In this document: positions 17,007 through 26,805 of the stretch, piece by piece
How positions within the stretch are numbered: position 1 is the stretch's first letter
How the letters are laid out: the number at the start of each line of letters is the position of its first letter
Origin: Salinispora arenicola
GTDB lineage: Bacteria; Actinomycetota; Actinomycetes; Mycobacteriales; Micromonosporaceae
Reading direction: 5' to 3'
Assembly (NCBI RefSeq): GCF_006716065.1
Contig: NZ_VFOL01000001.1
Location: forward strand, 868,001 to 932,000
Length of the DNA stretch: 64,000 nucleotides
The notes under the pieces: generated by a model
The model's database searches: none
Told to the model about the DNA's origin: nothing
Seen by the model: the letters and a program-made list of their open reading frames with translations, nothing else
Position numbers and translations under genes: made by a program

Positions 17007-17172
17007 TCGATCCACCCCCTCATGTCACGTCGGCACTCCCGACGCTGACACAACGTCGCCCGCGCCGTAGCTGTTCCCTCGGGTGGACCTCGCGCCCCCG
17101 GCGGCCCGATACCGCCGAAAGAGTGGGCATACCGGGCGCTGTTCCGGGTATCGGGCGGCCGGAGGTGGGCCG

Positions 17173-17898
17173 ATGGTCGCGCTGACACTGACCCCGCCCT
17201 CGGCCGAGCGGCTACGGGCGGTGGACGAGTTCCTCACCGAGGCGTGGGCGGACCAGGCCCGGCATGACAGCCGTCTGCGGGATCTCGCCGTCGAGGTGGG
17301 CTTCGACCGGGGGGTGGCCCACCTGACCGGGGAGGTCGGTGAGCCGGACGACCTGCGTCTGGTGCGGGACCGGGTCGGTCGCCTCGCCGGGGTCCTGGGC
17401 GTCTGGTGCCGGGTTCGTGTCGGGGGACGGGAACCGGTCGTGGTCGATCTGGGATGCGGGGCAACCAAGCAATGGCCGGGCAACCTGGGTCTGGACATCT
17501 GCCCCGCCGCGGGGGTCGACACGCTGGCCGACCTGTCGAGCACCCTGCCGCTGGCCGACGGCTCGGTGGACGTGCTCTTCGCCGTCCACATCCTGGAGCA
17601 CCTGATCGACTTCCTGCCGTTGGTGGACGAGGCGCACCGGGTACTCCGGCCAGGCGGCACCCTGCACGTGATGAGCCCCTGGTGGGGGCATGTCAATGCG
17701 GTGGCCGACCCCACCCACGTACGGCTGCTCGACGTCCAGACCATCAAGGGCATCTGCCTCCAGCGCCCACCTGGCGCTCCGCGCTGGCACCCCCTGCACG
17801 CCGGCTGTGACGGGGCCAGCATCTTCGCCGACCTGACCCCGCTGCCGCCCGACGCACCGCCCCCCACACAGGCCCACCTGGCCCGCTTCTTCGCCTGA
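17173..17898 (+). CDS. SAM-dependent methyltransferase with N-terminal BON-like domain
   Basis: 241 residues. Residues ~20-85 look like a BON domain (HDSRLRDLAVEVGFDRGVAHLTGEV followed by VRDRVGRLAGVLGV). The rest is a Methyltransf_11 fold: motif I VVDLGCG (~95), LPLADGSVDVLFA, HILEHL and LRPGGTLHV, then a WWGHVNAVADPTH segment. BON domains usually bind phospholipid or act outside the cytoplasm, so fusion to a cytosolic methyltransferase is odd. GGAGG lies 7 bases before ATG 17173. Confidence 0.82.
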   Translation: MVALTLTPPSAERLRAVDEFLTEAWADQARHDSRLRDLAVEVGFDRGVAHLTGEVGEPDDLRLVRDRVGRLAGVLGVWCRVRVGGREPVVVDLGCGATKQWPGNLGLDICPAAGVDTLADLSSTLPLADGSVDVLFAVHILEHLIDFLPLVDEAHRVLRPGGTLHVMSPWWGHVNAVADPTHVRLLDVQTIKGICLQRPPGAPRWHPLHAGCDGASIFADLTPLPPDAPPPTQAHLARFFA

Positions 17899-17931
17899 CC
17901 TTCAGTCGCACTCGGCACCGGCCCGGTGGGG

Positions 17932-20655
17932 TCAGGCGTGATCGGGGTGTGCAGTGGCGGGCCCCAACGGGCTGGCGATCGTGGGCTGAGCGACACCGGC
18001 GGCGAACCGGGTCGAACCGGCGGCCAGGTCCGGGTGCTCGACCCCGAGCGCGACCGCCGCCGCTTCCTCCATGCCCCACCCCGCGCCCTCGCCGTACGCA
18101 CCGTCGAAGGTCACGTCGCCGAGTGTCTCGCGCACCTGCGCCTGCCACCGCGCGAAGTACTCGCCGTAGATGCCTGGCGCCGACCGTAGCGCGGCCCGCG
18201 TCGCCCGCGCCGCGCCGAAGAGTCGCGCGGCGGTCAGCGGATCGGCACCCGCGGCACACCGCACCGCGATCGCCTCCAACGTGTCACAGGCACGACGGTG
18301 GAAGCCGTGCGCCATCCGGGACCGCAGCGCCACCAGCAGGTGCTCGTGCGCGGCGATCAGATCACCCCGGGCCAGCGCCACCAGGCCGAGCAGCATGTCC
18401 ACCGTACGGCGGCCCCGTTCCGACGGGCGACCCGCCTCGACCGGGCGGGCCGCGCCGAGCAACTCCGCCGCCTCGTCCAGCGCACCCCGACGCCACAGCA
18501 ACTCCGCCAGGCTGAACACCGCGAACAGGGCGTCACCCACCACGTCCTGCCGATGCGCCCAGTCAATGACCTCCCGGCACACCTGTTCCGCCTCGGCGAA
18601 CTGTCCCAGGTCAACCAGCGGGGCCGCCCGGCCCGCCAGCACCCGGGCCAGCAGGCCGGCGTTGCTGACCTGCCGGGCCACCGCCTCCGCCCGCTGCGAG
18701 TAGCGCAACTCCTCGGCGAACTCACCGTCTGCGCCCGCGTGCAACGAGTGCATGTGGTATGCCGCCGCCAGTTCCGCGTCCGGAATGCTCTCACCTGTCT
18801 CGACGGTTCGGTCGTACAGCCGAGACAACCAGTGCCGGCCCTTCCAGGCCAGTCCCCGCTCCCGCCACCACTGGTCCAACCCACTGGCGAGCGCGAGACC
18901 CGCCTGGGCGCTGCCACCCGTCGCGCACCAACGAAGGGCCGCTCGCAGCTCCCCGACAAGCGGGTCGAGCGCGTACAGCGAGAGGGTCACCGGCCGGCCG
19001 TCCGGGCCCAGGCGTAACCGCCGTAGGGCGTGCGCGGACCATGCCACGTGCCGGTTCCGCGCGGCCTGTTCCTCCCCGGCCGCGGCCAGCCGGCGGGCCG
19101 CGTACGCGCGAATCGGATCAAGCATCCGGTAGGTGCTGCCACCGACGTCCGGTTCGGCCAGCACCATCGACTTGTCCACCAGTACCGACAACGGATCGAG
19201 CTGGTCGTCCTCGAGTAGCCACTCCACCGTCGACAGATCCACCGGCCCGGCGAACACGGCCAGCCAGCGCAGCAGCCGGGCGGCCCGCGGGTTCAGCGTC
19301 CGGTATGACCAGGTGAGGGTGGCCTGCATGGTGCGGTGCCGCTCGGACGCCGAGGGCTCCAGGCTGTCTCGGCCAGCGTCGAGGGTGCCCAGCACATCGT
19401 CGAGACGTTCAGCGAGTTGCCCAACTGAGAGCACCCGCAACCGGGCGGCGGCCAACTCGATGGCGAGCGGCACGCCGTCCAGCCGCCGCACCACCCTCCG
19501 CAGGTCCGCCGACTCCACCGGATCGGGCCGTCGACCACCGCGCGCCGCCGTAGCCCGGTCCAGCAGCAGGGCTACCGCGTCACTCTCCCCTCCGGCTACC
19601 GGCGGGTCGACCGAGAGTGGAGGAATCCGCCACACCACCTCGCCGGGAAGCCCGAACGACTCCCGGCTGGTGGCGAGTACCCGCACCCCCACCCCGCCGG
19701 CGAGTAGCCGGGAGATCGCCTCGGCCGACGCCGCCGGCTGGGCGTCGCAGGTGTCCAGCAGCACCAGCATCCGGCGGGCGGCGGCGTACTCCACCAGGGT
19801 GTCCACCATCGGGCGGCCGGGTTCCGGACGGAGGCCGAGTACGTCGGCGACAGCGAACGCCACCAGCCCCGGGTCCGCCACGGTGGCGATGTCGACGAAC
19901 CAGACACCGTCCGGATGGGACTCGACCAGGTCGGCGGCGAGTTCCACCGCCAGCCGGGTCTTGCCGGTTCCCCCCGCACCAAGCACCGTGACCAGTCGGG
20001 AGCTCTCCACCAGCCGGCGCAGCTCAGCCCACTCGGCCTGCCGGCCGACGAACGAGCTGACCTGGGTGGGCAGGTTGTGCGCCGCCGCTTCGGCGGTACG
20101 CGGGCGCGGGAACTGCCGCTCCAGACCGGGCGCGATCAGCTGGAAGAGCCGCTCCCGGTCGTCGAAGCCGCGCAGCCGGTACAGGCCCAGGTCGAGCAGC
20201 GAGGCACCGCCGGGCATCGGGTCGGCGTGGTGGACGGTCGCGGCGGAGCAGAGCACCTGTCCACCGTGCGCGGCGGCGGCGATCCGGGCGGCCCGGTGCA
20301 CCTCCGGGCTCGCGTACTCGCCGTCGCGGGGCTCCGCCCACCCGGTGTGCAGTCCCATCCGCACCCGCGGGGTGGCGTCGGGTGTCGGCCAATCGTGGCT
20401 GATCAAAGCGCGTTGGGCGGTCAGGCAGGCGGTCAGCGCGGCGGACGCGTCCGCGAAGGCCAGGAAGAACGAGTCGCCCTCGGTGAGCAACTCCGCCCCC
20501 TCGGTCGCGGCGACCGTCCGGCGCAGCAGGCGCCGGTGTTCGCGCAGCAGCGGCCGGTAGTCCGGCCCGAGCAGTTGGGCCAGCCGGGTCGAGCCCTCGA
20601 TGTCGGTGAAGACGAAGGTCACCCACCCGGTCGGGAGGTGGATCCGTGGCGACAT
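17932..20655 (-). CDS. Adenylate/guanylate cyclase-like domain fused to an NB-ARC ATPase and TPR-like region
   Basis: 907 residues. Residues ~10-180 are a class III cyclase homology domain: FTDIEGST (first metal Asp) and TEGDSFF (second metal Asp). The substrate-specifying Lys of the usual VKT is Leu (ELLTEGDS), and VHRAARI replaces the common VN.AAR. A P-loop GAGGTGKTR (~245) starts an NB-ARC-type ATPase with LLDTCD and GVPLAIELAAARL. The remaining ~350 residues are helical, TPR-like. No DNA-binding domain is seen. This is the AfsR/LuxR-like signalling architecture. ATG 20655 has GGAGG 9 bases upstream. Confidence 0.85.
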   Translation of the reverse strand: MSPRIHLPTGWVTFVFTDIEGSTRLAQLLGPDYRPLLREHRRLLRRTVAATEGAELLTEGDSFFLAFADASAALTACLTAQRALISHDWPTPDATPRVRMGLHTGWAEPRDGEYASPEVHRAARIAAAAHGGQVLCSAATVHHADPMPGGASLLDLGLYRLRGFDDRERLFQLIAPGLERQFPRPRTAEAAAHNLPTQVSSFVGRQAEWAELRRLVESSRLVTVLGAGGTGKTRLAVELAADLVESHPDGVWFVDIATVADPGLVAFAVADVLGLRPEPGRPMVDTLVEYAAARRMLVLLDTCDAQPAASAEAISRLLAGGVGVRVLATSRESFGLPGEVVWRIPPLSVDPPVAGGESDAVALLLDRATAARGGRRPDPVESADLRRVVRRLDGVPLAIELAAARLRVLSVGQLAERLDDVLGTLDAGRDSLEPSASERHRTMQATLTWSYRTLNPRAARLLRWLAVFAGPVDLSTVEWLLEDDQLDPLSVLVDKSMVLAEPDVGGSTYRMLDPIRAYAARRLAAAGEEQAARNRHVAWSAHALRRLRLGPDGRPVTLSLYALDPLVGELRAALRWCATGGSAQAGLALASGLDQWWRERGLAWKGRHWLSRLYDRTVETGESIPDAELAAAYHMHSLHAGADGEFAEELRYSQRAEAVARQVSNAGLLARVLAGRAAPLVDLGQFAEAEQVCREVIDWAHRQDVVGDALFAVFSLAELLWRRGALDEAAELLGAARPVEAGRPSERGRRTVDMLLGLVALARGDLIAAHEHLLVALRSRMAHGFHRRACDTLEAIAVRCAAGADPLTAARLFGAARATRAALRSAPGIYGEYFARWQAQVRETLGDVTFDGAYGEGAGWGMEEAAAVALGVEHPDLAAGSTRFAAGVAQPTIASPLGPATAHPDHA

Positions 20656-20805
20656 GCGTGGAACCTCCGCCCATGACGTCTGGTTCATGCTGCCTGAATC
20701 CAGACCGTCACACATCGCGAGAATGGCAGCCCGGTTCTGCTCCAACGTGCCACTACGCGCCCGTGTCGGCAAGCGCGGTGAAACGTCGGCGAACCGGACG
20801 CCGGC

Positions 20806-21018
20806 TCAGCAGCCGCAGCCACCGCCGCAGCAGCCGCCACCTGCCGTGGGAGCGATTCCGCCCACCCCGCTACGACCGGTTACCGCGATCGTGGAGAGAA
20901 GCTTGGCCGTATCGTCGTGCCCCTGCGGGCAGCGGGCCGGCTCGGCGGCCCGCGCCATGGGCCGATTGACCTCAAAGGTGTCGCCGCAGGCGCGGCAACG
21001 AAACTCGTACCGGGGCAT
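20806..21018 (-). CDS. FmdB-family zinc-ribbon protein with Cys-rich tail
   Basis: 70 residues. MPRYEFRCRACGDTFEV and RCPQGH form the FmdB zinc ribbon. The C-terminus ends GGGCCGGGCGC, four further cysteines that could bind metal. It is proposed in some systems as a regulatory or zinc-handling protein; the function is unproven. No ribosome site; TAGGCT ends 6 bases before ATG 21018, so the mRNA is probably leaderless. Confidence 0.85.
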   Translation of the reverse strand: MPRYEFRCRACGDTFEVNRPMARAAEPARCPQGHDDTAKLLSTIAVTGRSGVGGIAPTAGGGCCGGGCGC

Positions 21019-21024
21019 GGCTCC

Positions 21025-21030
21025 AGCCTA
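21025..21030 (-). promoter_or_regulatory. Leaderless -10 (TAGGCT) of fmdB-like gene
   Basis: TAGGCT on the minus strand, six bases before ATG 21018, without any Shine-Dalgarno. The opposite strand has GATACT (21063-21068) six bases before GTG 21075 of the transglycosylase gene. Confidence 0.6.
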
Positions 21031-21074
21031 CGACCGACCCTGACGGACGGCGGGGTATGGGTGATACTCGACGA

Positions 21075-22340
21075 GTGGTGGACGGCCAGGACAACCAGAC
21101 CTTCCGGCCTCTGCGTCCGGCCGCGCCAGCCGGCGGACGGCAGAGCGGCTTCGGCGATGACGCTGATCAGCAGCCCGCCCTGGTGCCCCGGCCGCGCCGG
21201 CCGTGGCTGAAACCAGAGCCGTCCCCGGCCACGGAGCCAACCGGGACCACCGTCTCGGAATCCGAGGTGGACGCAGCACCTGACGACTCCACCACGACCG
21301 AGTCCGCCGCCCGGACGGGGGCCGGGCCCACCGTTCCCGCAACGGACTGCGACGGGACCACACCCACCGACGCCGACCCGACCGCCGGGGTCGATCCTCC
21401 AGATACCGACGACCCGACCGAGCCGACACGGGCCGCGCGAGCCCAGCGGCGCCGGATCCCCTTCGCACACGCCGTACGCGCCTCACCTGCCCGACTCGCG
21501 GCCCGCGCGGCACGTTCGGTCCGCCGTTGGTCACGACGCCCCAGCGGCCAGCTCACGCTACCCGGCGTATTCCTACTCTTCCTGGTCGCGGCGACCGTGG
21601 CGGCGGGCGCTGTGCTGTTACCCGCCACGGTGCGTTCCCGGCCGGGCGCCGTCGCCGCCGAAGGGACGACAACCCCCACGCCGACATCAGTCCCCGGAGG
21701 GGGACTCCCCACCGGTACGCTCCCCCCGCCCGGCGCCACGATGCCCGTGCCGCCCCCCGGCCTGGGCCGGCCCGCCGATACGCTCGCCACCTGGGCGGCC
21801 GAGATCGGCCCGAAGGTCGGCATCGCACCGGTGGCGGTGCAGGCGTACGGCTACGCCGAGCTGGTTCTTGCCCAAACCAACCGCAGCTGTGGCCTGAGCT
21901 GGACCACGCTGGCCGCGATCGGGCACGTGGAGTCGGCGCACGGACAGGCCAACAGTGCCCGACTCGGCTCGGATGGTCGGGCTGTCCCGGAGATCATCGG
22001 CCTGCCGCTGGACGGGCAGGACGGGCGAATGCTGATCCGCGACACCGACCGCGGCACGCTGGACCAGGACACCACCTACGACCGGGCGATCGGGCCGATG
22101 CAGTTCATCCCGACCACCTGGCAGGAGATCGGGGCGGACGCGGACAACGACGGCCGCAAGGACCCGCACGACATCGACGACGCCGCCCTGGCCGCCGCCA
22201 GATACCTGTGCAAGGGCGGCCGGAACCTGACCATCGCCGGCGACTGGTGGAACGCCATCCTGTCGTACAACGACGTGCGGCGGTACGCTCAGGACGTCTA
22301 TGACAAGGCCGACCAATACGGACAGGCAAGCCGAACCTGA
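21075..22340 (+). CDS. Membrane-anchored lytic murein transglycosylase (SLT_2/MltB-like)
   Basis: 421 residues. An acidic, low-complexity cytoplasmic N-terminus (~130 residues), an Arg-rich stretch, one membrane helix (LPGVFLLFLVAATVAAGAVLL), a Pro/Thr linker and an extracellular transglycosylase domain (~215-400). The catalytic Glu lies in IGHVESAHG; DRAIGPMQFIPTTW and GDWWNAILSYN are conserved family blocks. It cleaves peptidoglycan glycan strands with 1,6-anhydro ends. GTG 21075 is chosen for the GATACT six bases upstream; ATG 21057 in the same frame is the alternative. Confidence 0.88.
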   Translation: MVDGQDNQTFRPLRPAAPAGGRQSGFGDDADQQPALVPRPRRPWLKPEPSPATEPTGTTVSESEVDAAPDDSTTTESAARTGAGPTVPATDCDGTTPTDADPTAGVDPPDTDDPTEPTRAARAQRRRIPFAHAVRASPARLAARAARSVRRWSRRPSGQLTLPGVFLLFLVAATVAAGAVLLPATVRSRPGAVAAEGTTTPTPTSVPGGGLPTGTLPPPGATMPVPPPGLGRPADTLATWAAEIGPKVGIAPVAVQAYGYAELVLAQTNRSCGLSWTTLAAIGHVESAHGQANSARLGSDGRAVPEIIGLPLDGQDGRMLIRDTDRGTLDQDTTYDRAIGPMQFIPTTWQEIGADADNDGRKDPHDIDDAALAAARYLCKGGRNLTIAGDWWNAILSYNDVRRYAQDVYDKADQYGQASRT

Positions 22341-22410
22341 TGATTATCCACGCTCAATGCGGAATCAGCTACTTCCCCCAGGCAGCGGTAAGCGGCAAGC
22401 TAGACGGGTG

Positions 22411-23424
22411 ATGGTGCGCGAGTGCGACCTTAGGACGGCGTCGTCCGCCGAGATCGCGTCCCTGCGGGACACGCTGAACGCGGTCCTCGCGGCCGATCTC
22501 CCGCAGGACCCGCCATGGCAGGAACGCTCCCTGCGGGAGTACCTGACCGAAATGATGCCGGGTGAACGGCGGATCGCCTGGGTGGCCGAGGCCGATCCGG
22601 GCGAGGACGGCGGCGTGACCACGGCGGGAATGGCCAACGTCCTGCTGCTCGGCAGCATCGGCGTGCTCGAGGTTCTGGTACACCCGTCGGCGCGCCGCAG
22701 CGGCGTCGGCCGCGAGCTGGTCCTGACCGCCGCCCGCCGGGTCTACCAGGAGGGGTTCCAGACGATCGGCGTGGAGGCGGTCGGTGACACCCCGTCCATC
22801 GCCTTCTTCGAGGCGCTCGGCTTCACCAAGGAGTATGTCGAGACCCGCAGCGTGCTCGACCTGGCCGGGGTGGACTGGGCGGGGTTGGACAAGACAGCCG
22901 AAGGCGTCAGCGCGGGGTATCACGTGCAGTTCCACCCGGGTGGGCTGCCCGACCAGCTCATCGACGCGTATGCGCGAGCCAAGGCGGAGGCACGCGACGT
23001 CGAGGACGAAGAGCTACGCCCCAGCTCCTACGACCCGCAGCGGCTGCGGGACAGCCTCGACTGCCTGCACCGGCGGGGGATGACGCCGTACATCGTCCTG
23101 GCCGTGCACGAGCACACCGGCGAGGTGGCCGGGCTGACCGAGGTGGTGGTGCCGGCTCAGCACCCGACCAGGGCCGACCAGTACGACACGATCGTCGTAC
23201 CGGACCACCGCGGCTACGGGATCGACCGGGCGATCAAGGCACGCATGCTGCTGGAGCTGCGCTCGGCCGAGCCTCAGCTCACCGAGGTGCAGACCTGGAA
23301 CGCCCAGGCCAACGAGGCGATGCTGAAGGTCAACGCCGAACTGGGATACCGCCCCGACCGGGAGTGGTGCGAATACAGCGTCGACGTACCCGAGTTGGTA
23401 CATCGGCTCGACGCCATCCACTAA
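22411..23424 (+). CDS. Tandem GNAT N-acetyltransferase
   Basis: 337 residues with two GNAT folds. The first carries motif A LEVLVHPSARRSGVGRELV and an FFEALGF motif B; the second carries DTIVVPDHRGYGIDRAIK and a NAEMLKVN-like segment near LGYRPDREW. The tandem layout recalls mycothiol synthase MshD, but motifs are those of the generic tandem GNAT family, so MshD is not claimed. ATG 22411 begins the conserved part; ATG 22357 is possible. No strong ribosome site is visible. Confidence 0.82.
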   Translation: MVRECDLRTASSAEIASLRDTLNAVLAADLPQDPPWQERSLREYLTEMMPGERRIAWVAEADPGEDGGVTTAGMANVLLLGSIGVLEVLVHPSARRSGVGRELVLTAARRVYQEGFQTIGVEAVGDTPSIAFFEALGFTKEYVETRSVLDLAGVDWAGLDKTAEGVSAGYHVQFHPGGLPDQLIDAYARAKAEARDVEDEELRPSSYDPQRLRDSLDCLHRRGMTPYIVLAVHEHTGEVAGLTEVVVPAQHPTRADQYDTIVVPDHRGYGIDRAIKARMLLELRSAEPQLTEVQTWNAQANEAMLKVNAELGYRPDREWCEYSVDVPELVHRLDAIH

Positions 23425-23514
23425 GAGTTCACCGTCGGGCCCTTCAGGGGATGCAGGGAGGTGAGCCGCGTCGTCTAACCTTCGCTCGTTCCCATCCGCC
23501 ACCGTGGAGGCTCC

Positions 23515-26500
23515 ATGCGCCCGCGCCGCGCGCTCGCCGCGCTCGCCACCGTCACCACTGCCGCGAGCCTCACGGCCGTCGCGGTCACCCCCAACGCGGC
23601 AAGCGCCGCACCAACCGACCTCTTCATCTCGGAGTACGTCGAGGGCTCGTCCAACAACAAGGCGATCGAACTCTTCAACGGCACCGGCGCGCCGGTCGAC
23701 CTGGCTGCCGGCGGCTACCAACTGCTGATCTACTTCAACGGCGCCACCACGCCGACCACCTTCTCCCTCACCGGCACGGTCACGGCGGATGACGTCTTCG
23801 TGTTCGCCCATTCCTCGGCGAACGCGGCGATCCTCGCCCAGGCCGACCAGGTCACCGGCGCCGGGCTGTTCAACGGCGACGACGCGGTCGTGCTCCGCCG
23901 CGGTGGCACCGTGCTCGACGCGATCGGCCAGGTGGGCACTGATCCGGGCGCCGAATGGGGCACCGGCCTGACTAGCACCGCCAACAACACCCTCCGCCGA
24001 GTGGGTGGTGTCACGTCGGGTGACACCGAGCCCGGTGACGACTTCGACCCGGCCAATCAGTGGGCCGGGTTCGCCACTGACACAGTGGACGGACTCGGCG
24101 CGCACAGCCTCGACGGCGGCGGCCCGGTGGACGCACCAGCCACCGTCGTCTGTGGTGAGGCCCTGGTCACACCGGCGGGTACCGCAGCGTCCCGGGAGGT
24201 CACCGCGACCGACCCGGACGACGAGATCGTCGACCTGGCTGTCACGTCCGTGACCCCGGCGCCGGATACCGGGACGATCAGCCGGACGGCCGTCACCCCC
24301 GCCGGAACGGTCGGTGGCACCGCCCGGGCCACGGTCAGCGCGAGTGCCGACCTGGCCGCCGGGGCCTACTCGGTGCTGGTGACCGCGACGGACGCCGACG
24401 GCACCACCGCGACCTGCACCCTGCCCGTGCAGGTCACCCGGGAGCTGACGGTCGGCGAGGTACAGGGCCAGACGACCGACGCCGAGGCCGGCGCCGCCGA
24501 CCGCTCGCCGCTCGCGCCGGCCAGCGGCAACGGCACCAGCAGCCTGCGGTACGAGGTCCGTGGCGTCATCACCCAGCGCACCCTGGCCCGCGATTCGTCC
24601 GGTCGGGACCAGCACGGCTTCTTCCTCCAGAGTCGAGCCGACGCGACCGACGGCGACCCCACCAGCTCCGACGGGATCTTCGTCTTCATGGGCTCATACA
24701 CGTCACTCATCGGCGGTTACGTGCCGACCGTCGGCGACGAGGTGGTGCTCCAAGCCCGGGTCTCCGAGTACTACAACATGACGCAGCTCTCCGGCGCCTC
24801 GCTGGTCCGCCGGATCGCCACCGGCCTGGACGTGGAACAGGTGGTCACCGTGACCGACGCGGTGCCACCGGCCGACCTGGCCGACGCGCAGCGCTTCTGG
24901 GAGCGACACGAGGGGGCCCGGTTGCGGGTACGCGCCGGCAGCACGGCGGTGAGCGGGCGCGACGTCTTCGCCGCCACGGCCGATGCCGAGACCTGGCTGA
25001 TCGACCGGGACGACCCGCTGCTCGACCGGGACGAACCGGACACCCGTCGCGTGTTTCGGGATGCCCACCCGCTGGACAATGACCCGAGCCGCGTCTTCGA
25101 CGACGGCAACGGCCAGCGGGTCATGCTGGGCAGCCTGGGTGTCAAGGCAGCCGCCGGGGACAACACGGCGCTACTTCCCCCGGCACGCACCTTCGACGCC
25201 CTGACCGACGACGCGGTGGGCGGCCTCTACTATTCGTTCCGGAAGTACGGCGTCCAGGTCGAGTCCGCCTCCTTCGCCGCCGGAACCGACCCGTCGACGA
25301 ACAACCCGCCGCAGCCGGCCCGGCGATCGACGGAGTACGCGGTCGCCGCCTACAACGTCGAGAACCTGTACGACTTCCGCGACGACCCGTTCGACGGCTG
25401 CGACTTCGCGGGAAACGACGGCTGCCCCGGCGTACGGCCGCCGTTCAACTACGTGCCGGGCAGCGAGCAGGAGTACCAGGACCAGCTCGCCGCCCTCGCC
25501 GACCAGATCACCAACGACCTGCACTCCCCTGACCTGATCCTGGTGCAGGAGGCGGAGGACCAGGACATCTGCACCGTCGAGGGCGCCGAGTTGGTCTGCG
25601 GTGACACGAACGACGCCGACGGCGCTCCGGACTCACTCCAGGAGCTCGCCCTGACCATCACCGGCAACGGCGGCCCGGCCTACGCGGCCGCGTACGACCG
25701 CACCGGTGCGGACAACCGGGGCATCACCTCGGCCTTCCTCTACCGCACCGACCGGGTGGCGCTGGCCGAGGCAACGGCCGACGATCCATTACTCGGCTCG
25801 TCACCGACCGTCCAGTACCGCGCACCCGGGCTGCCGTCCAACGCCGACGTGCAGAACCCCAAGGCGCTCAACGCGGTCCTTCCGCCCGATGTGGATACCA
25901 GCACCGGGCAGGACGGCGACAACGTCTTCACCCGCGCGCCGCAGCTCGGCCGGTTCACGGTGGCCGCCGTTCCCGGCTCCCGCGAACGATTCACGCTCTG
26001 GGCAGCCAGCAACCACTATTCGTCCGGCCCAGACCGCCGGGTGGGGCAACGACGGGAGCAGGCGGCGTACGGTGCCGCGATCGTGTCCGCGATCGAGGCG
26101 TCGGACCCGGACGCCCGGGTGGTGTTCGGTGGGGACCTGAACGTCTTCCCCCGCCCCGACGATCCCATCGCGACGGCCGCGGACCCGACTCCGTCCGACC
26201 AACTCGGTCCGCTGTACGAGGCGGGGCTGCGGAACCTCTGGGATGATCTGCTGGCCGCGGCGCCGTCGTCCGCGTACTCGTACAGCTACGCGGGCCAGGC
26301 ACAGACGTTGGATCACCTGTTCGTGACGGAGGCGCTGCACGATGACCTCGTGCAGATGCGGGCCGCGCACATCAACGCTGACTGGCCGGCGGAGTACGCG
26401 GGTGACGGATCGCGCGGCTCCAGTGACCACGATCCGCAGGTGGCCCGGTTCCGGTCGCGCGCGACGCTGACCGTTGCCGACACGTCGGTCGTCGAGGGCG

Positions 26501-26793
26501 ACCGGGGCCGCGCCGAACTCGCCTTCGCCGTCACCGTCTCGCGACCGCTGTCCGAGCCAACCCTGGTGTGTGCCCTGACCTTCGGCAAGACCGCCCGGCC
26601 CGGCATCGACTACCGGTCGTACGCCGGTTGCCAGACGCTCGCCGCCGGGCAGACGACCCTGACGTTCCCGGTATCCGTGCGCGGGGACCGGAGGCAGGAG
26701 GCCGACGAGAAGCTGGCGTTGCTGGTGGCCGGCGGTCCGGGGCTCCGCCTCGCCGATCCGCTGGGCACCGGGACCATCGTCGACGACGACTGA
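23515..26793 (+). CDS. Large secreted nuclease: lamin-tail domain, ExeM/NucH-like endonuclease, Calx-beta
   Basis: 1092 residues. Signal peptide ends near AASA-AP (~31). A lamin-tail domain follows (LFISEYVEGSSNNKAIELFN, ~36-150), an Ig-like stretch, an OB-like segment (~300-420), and from ~600 an endonuclease/exonuclease/phosphatase domain: YNVENLYDF, LILVQEAED, ASNHYSSG, GGDLNVFP and SSDHDPQVARF. The last ~105 residues form a Calx-beta domain (VVEGDRGRAELAFAVTVSRPL). This is the architecture of extracellular DNases used to scavenge DNA. No LPxTG or membrane anchor. GGAGG lies before ATG 23515; a 25-bp hairpin follows. Confidence 0.9.
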   Translation: MRPRRALAALATVTTAASLTAVAVTPNAASAAPTDLFISEYVEGSSNNKAIELFNGTGAPVDLAAGGYQLLIYFNGATTPTTFSLTGTVTADDVFVFAHSSANAAILAQADQVTGAGLFNGDDAVVLRRGGTVLDAIGQVGTDPGAEWGTGLTSTANNTLRRVGGVTSGDTEPGDDFDPANQWAGFATDTVDGLGAHSLDGGGPVDAPATVVCGEALVTPAGTAASREVTATDPDDEIVDLAVTSVTPAPDTGTISRTAVTPAGTVGGTARATVSASADLAAGAYSVLVTATDADGTTATCTLPVQVTRELTVGEVQGQTTDAEAGAADRSPLAPASGNGTSSLRYEVRGVITQRTLARDSSGRDQHGFFLQSRADATDGDPTSSDGIFVFMGSYTSLIGGYVPTVGDEVVLQARVSEYYNMTQLSGASLVRRIATGLDVEQVVTVTDAVPPADLADAQRFWERHEGARLRVRAGSTAVSGRDVFAATADAETWLIDRDDPLLDRDEPDTRRVFRDAHPLDNDPSRVFDDGNGQRVMLGSLGVKAAAGDNTALLPPARTFDALTDDAVGGLYYSFRKYGVQVESASFAAGTDPSTNNPPQPARRSTEYAVAAYNVENLYDFRDDPFDGCDFAGNDGCPGVRPPFNYVPGSEQEYQDQLAALADQITNDLHSPDLILVQEAEDQDICTVEGAELVCGDTNDADGAPDSLQELALTITGNGGPAYAAAYDRTGADNRGITSAFLYRTDRVALAEATADDPLLGSSPTVQYRAPGLPSNADVQNPKALNAVLPPDVDTSTGQDGDNVFTRAPQLGRFTVAAVPGSRERFTLWAASNHYSSGPDRRVGQRREQAAYGAAIVSAIEASDPDARVVFGGDLNVFPRPDDPIATAADPTPSDQLGPLYEAGLRNLWDDLLAAAPSSAYSYSYAGQAQTLDHLFVTEALHDDLVQMRAAHINADWPAEYAGDGSRGSSDHDPQVARFRSRATLTVADTSVVEGDRGRAELAFAVTVSRPLSEPTLVCALTFGKTARPGIDYRSYAGCQTLAAGQTTLTFPVSVRGDRRQEADEKLALLVAGGPGLRLADPLGTGTIVDDD

Positions 26794-26805
26794 CCGGCGA
26801 TTCGA

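Noticed and set aside
22411..23424. Assignment of the tandem GNAT as mycothiol synthase MshD
   Set aside because: Tandem GNAT architecture alone is not specific and no other mycothiol gene is adjacent.
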